7,561 nucleotides of DNA, from NCBI GenBank assembly GCA_030642885.1, contig DAOWMX010000104.1, positions 1 to 7,561 of the forward strand, in the 5' to 3' direction. Below, piece by piece: positions 5,788-7,561 of the stretch. The notes beneath the pieces are model-generated. The model had not been told where the DNA came from. It was given only the letters and a program-made list of their open reading frames with translations, and did not search any database. The stretch comes from Anaerolineales bacterium (lineage in GTDB: Bacteria > Chloroflexota > Anaerolineae > Anaerolineales > E44-bin32). Position numbers and translations under genes: made by a program. The stretch's first letter is position 1; each line of letters opens with the position of its first letter.

Positions 5788-7036
5788 GAAACTCGATGTT
5801 GTTTTCAGTTTGTGCGATGCGGTGCAAGAGCGCTTCGGTGGCAGTAGTGATGTCCATTCCAGCTCCGATCGGCGGTTCTATCATTTGAGCGAACATCCGC
5901 CGCATCAGCCATACGCGCCGCGTGAGATCTGGTCCAAGCAGTAGTTCCTCACGGCGAGTCGAGGAACGATCGATATCAAAAGCGGGGAATACTCGTCTCT
6001 CCTGCAGCTTGCGTGAGAGGTGAAGTTCCATATTCCCAGTTCCCTTAAATTCCTCATATACGACATCATCCATGCGTGAGCCCGTATCTACGAGCGTTGT
6101 GGCGATGATTGTAAGTGATCCACCTTCTTCAATTTTACGTGCTGCTCCGAAGAATCGCTTCGGCGGATAAAGGGCGGCGGGGTCGATACCACCCGAGAGT
6201 GTCCGACCTGAGGGCGTCACCATCAGGTTATAAGCTCTCGTGAGGCGCGTGATCGAATCGAGAAGAATGGCGACATCCTTCCCGCACTCCACCAAACGCT
6301 TGGCTCTTTCCAGTGCCATTTCCGCTGCACGGACATGTGAAGTAACCGGTTCATCAAACGTGGAGGCAATCACTTCTGCATCGACCGAACGATCCATATC
6401 GGTCACTTCTTCCGGCCGCTCACCGATGAGCGCAACCATGAGGTGAACCTCAGGATACTTCAGAGAAATCGCGTTGGCGATTTGTTTTAATACCGTCGTT
6501 TTCCCGGCCTTCGGTGGGGAAACAATTAACCCGCGCTGCCCTTTGCCAATAGGCGAGATCAAATTGATCAATCGCGTCGCGAGTGTGAACCGATCCGTCT
6601 CGAGATCAAATCGTTCAACCGGGAAGATTGGCGTTAGGTCGTTGAACCGCGGCCGGTCTTTCGCTTCTTCCGGATCCATTCCATTTATCGATTCAACGCG
6701 CAGCAAGCCGAAATATTTCTCCGTGTCTTTCGGAGGGCGGATTTGGCCTATGATCATATCCCCTGTTCGCAATTTAAAGCGTCGCATCTGGGATTGTGAA
6801 ACATAGATATCATTGCGACCCGGGAGATAGTTATCGGAACGCAGAAACCCCATCCCCTCGTTCATGATTTCCAACACACCGCCGCGCAGCTCCAGTCCCT
6901 TTCGTTCCGCGTCCGACTGCATAATCCGGAGAATCAAGTCCTCTTTTTTCATGCGTGAGGCGCCGCTCACATCATACTCTTTCGACAAATCCCTCAAGTC
7001 AGACAGAGTCATTCCTTCAAGTTGCCCTATATTCAT
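5762..7036 (-). CDS. rho: Transcription termination factor Rho
   Basis: Hexameric RNA-dependent ATPase and helicase that ends untranslated transcripts; 424 residues against 419 in E. coli, with no large insertion. Domains in order: RhoN helical domain (about 8-45), cold-shock-like OB fold (about 49-118) with GMGFLR as RNA-binding motif (61-66), and the RecA-type ATPase (about 140-420). Walker A is SPPKAGKTT (173-181) and Walker B DVAILLD (254-260). The Q-loop is around PSGRTLSGGID (275-285) and the R-loop around KGTGNMEL (331-338). The arginine finger is probably Arg361 in STRREELL. Ser261 follows the Walker B aspartate, as in bicyclomycin-sensitive Rho. ATG at 7036 has GGGAG 7 nt upstream. 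It is the first gene of a three-gene operon with two M23 peptidases and has a long leader, which would leave room for autoregulation. Confidence 0.98.
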   Translation of the reverse strand: MNIGQLEGMTLSDLRDLSKEYDVSGASRMKKEDLILRIMQSDAERKGLELRGGVLEIMNEGMGFLRSDNYLPGRNDIYVSQSQMRRFKLRTGDMIIGQIRPPKDTEKYFGLLRVESINGMDPEEAKDRPRFNDLTPIFPVERFDLETDRFTLATRLINLISPIGKGQRGLIVSPPKAGKTTVLKQIANAISLKYPEVHLMVALIGERPEEVTDMDRSVDAEVIASTFDEPVTSHVRAAEMALERAKRLVECGKDVAILLDSITRLTRAYNLMVTPSGRTLSGGIDPAALYPPKRFFGAARKIEEGGSLTIIATTLVDTGSRMDDVVYEEFKGTGNMELHLSRKLQERRVFPAFDIDRSSTRREELLLGPDLTRRVWLMRRMFAQMIEPPIGAGMDITTATEALLHRIAQTENNIEFLESLSEDQ

Positions 7037-7043
7037 TAATGTG

Positions 7044-7048
7044 CTCCC
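7044..7048 (-). promoter_or_regulatory. Ribosome binding site of rho
   Basis: GGGAG on the minus strand, 7 nt before the ATG at 7036. It confirms the start that also matches the usual RhoN beginning. Confidence 0.65.
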
Positions 7049-7211
7049 AATGGAAAATTTCGCATATTGCTTTTAACGATTAATGTTCGAGATTAATAAG
7101 TAGGTAACCACATATAGTGATAAATATTCGAGGATAGCTCAAATGTTATTCTGGTCAGAGTTGGTTGAAGGGGGTGCTGCCCTGAGACAACAAGTCTTCT
7201 TGAACGCAGTC

Positions 7212-7240
7212 ATTATAGCACGCAGTAAGGACGGAAGCAA
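7212..7240 (-). promoter_or_regulatory. Promoter of the rho operon with extended -10
   Basis: On the minus strand a perfect TATAAT (7217-7212) is preceded by TGC, forming an extended -10. TTGCTT (7240-7235) lies exactly 17 bp upstream and matches only the TTG half of the -35 consensus. The predicted start near 7205 gives a leader of about 169 nt before rho. Confidence 0.6.
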
Positions 7241-7306
7241 GCAGGGCTTTATTCCCATGCACAACCCACGTTCCAAATGTGCCCCTGCCCTCACCACTTA
7301 GATTCG

Positions 7307-7559
7307 TTACGAAATCAACTCTTTATACGCTTTAGCAGTTTTGAACATGGGTAGACCCCTCTGGCGATTTACCGTCACGCCGCATCTTTCACGCTGTGAT
7401 ACCCATTCATCCGCGGCGGAGTCACCCGATACGATCATACTGAATCTCGCTCACCACCATCAGTTTGTCCCAACGGTGTGTTGCGATGATCTCACGTACG
7501 GTTCCGGTTATCCCTCTCATCACGAGGCTGTGCGTTCGCGCGCCAGCGCCGAAGTAGTT
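7307..7559 (-). pseudogene. Possible frameshifted 3' end of a gene entering from the right
   Basis: On the minus strand a frame is open from the window edge (7559) to TGA at 7422-7424, giving 45 residues ending in HRWDKLMVVSEIQYDRIG. A second frame, shifted by one base, runs from ATG at 7438 to TAA at 7307-7309 (43 residues, ending in FKTAKAYKELIS). The two overlap by 17 nt and both have ordinary-looking composition, as if one gene tail had been split by a single-base change. I do not recognise the family. Both could be chance frames, or two tiny real genes. The last 13 codons also form a mini-frame (ATG 7348) with AGGGG 7 nt upstream. Confidence 0.25.
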
Positions 7560-7561
7560 TA

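Larger units (their letters stand above)
7037..7561. other. Upstream region of rho without an intact gene
   Basis: The 525-bp region holds the rho ribosome binding site, the probable rho promoter and an AT-rich leader of about 169 nt containing the direct repeat GATTAAT (7078-7084 and 7091-7097). Right next to the -35 lies a potential stem: GCAGGG (7241-7246) with CCCTGC (7283-7288), and GCACA (7259-7263) with TGTGC (7278-7282). Beyond it are only the possible broken frames. I see no tRNA, and the usual partner rpmE is not here. Confidence 0.5.

Noticed and set aside
7220..7250. CGGAAGCAAGCAG on the plus strand resembles the domain IV motif of bacterial SRP RNA (CGGAAGGAAGCAG).
   Set aside because: The stem closing the GGAA loop has an A-C mismatch, the outer strands do not pair as in SRP RNA, and the 5' side (GTAAGG) departs from GTCAGG. 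The same bases serve as the minus-strand rho promoter.
7347..7561. A plus-strand frame open from ATG 7347 to the window edge (71 codons).
   Set aside because: No ribosome binding site, and its His/Ser/Cys-rich composition is typical of an antisense shadow. The opposite strand reads more like protein.

Overview
The window looks like chromosomal DNA of a bacterium with moderate GC content. The pairing of a short (424-residue) Rho with two membrane-anchored LysM/M23 peptidoglycan hydrolases, and the dispersed-type TGTCATTCTGAG inverted repeat, suggest a Chloroflexota (Anaerolineae-like) genome. That placement is inference from memory of family context and was not tested by a search. I see no mobile element, CRISPR array, tRNA or rRNA.

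Layout, left to right. A plus-strand SAM-dependent methyltransferase (96-1010) faces a minus-strand two-gene operon across a 340-bp gap. The gap holds a strong minus-strand intrinsic terminator (about 1153-1185) and a 101-bp imperfect inverted repeat (1217-1317). The operon (3092 to 1351) encodes both subunits of a class I CoA-transferase very similar to glutaconate CoA-transferase GctA/GctB. The two genes overlap at their stop and start codons, and the catalytic Glu54 of the beta subunit is present. A 343-bp gap follows, with a minus-strand UUCG-tetraloop terminator (3370-3398) for the next operon and a small palindrome just upstream of the gctA ribosome binding site.

The second minus-strand operon reads rho (7036-5762), then a LysM-LysM-M23 endopeptidase (5787-4693, overlapping the end of rho by 26 nt and starting with TTG), then a tandem paralogue of that endopeptidase (4623-3436, GTG start). 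The downstream paralogue has its own sigma70-like promoter in the 69-bp gap (TTGACG-N17-TATGAT). A second good promoter (TTGCTT-N17-TATAAT with an extended -10) lies about 170 nt upstream of rho and implies a long rho leader. The right-hand 260 bp contain no intact gene, only two short minus-strand open frames offset by one base that may be the broken end of a gene extending out of the window.

How the genes work together: GctA and GctB form one enzyme that exchanges CoA between carboxylic acids; the substrate cannot be read from this context. Rho terminates untranslated transcripts. The two M23 enzymes would sit in the membrane with their catalytic domains outside, trimming peptidoglycan cross-links. 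I see no obviously new biological system. The most interesting points are the coupling of rho to duplicated wall hydrolases, the repeat placed inside the gctAB 3' untranslated region, and the possible broken gene upstream of rho.
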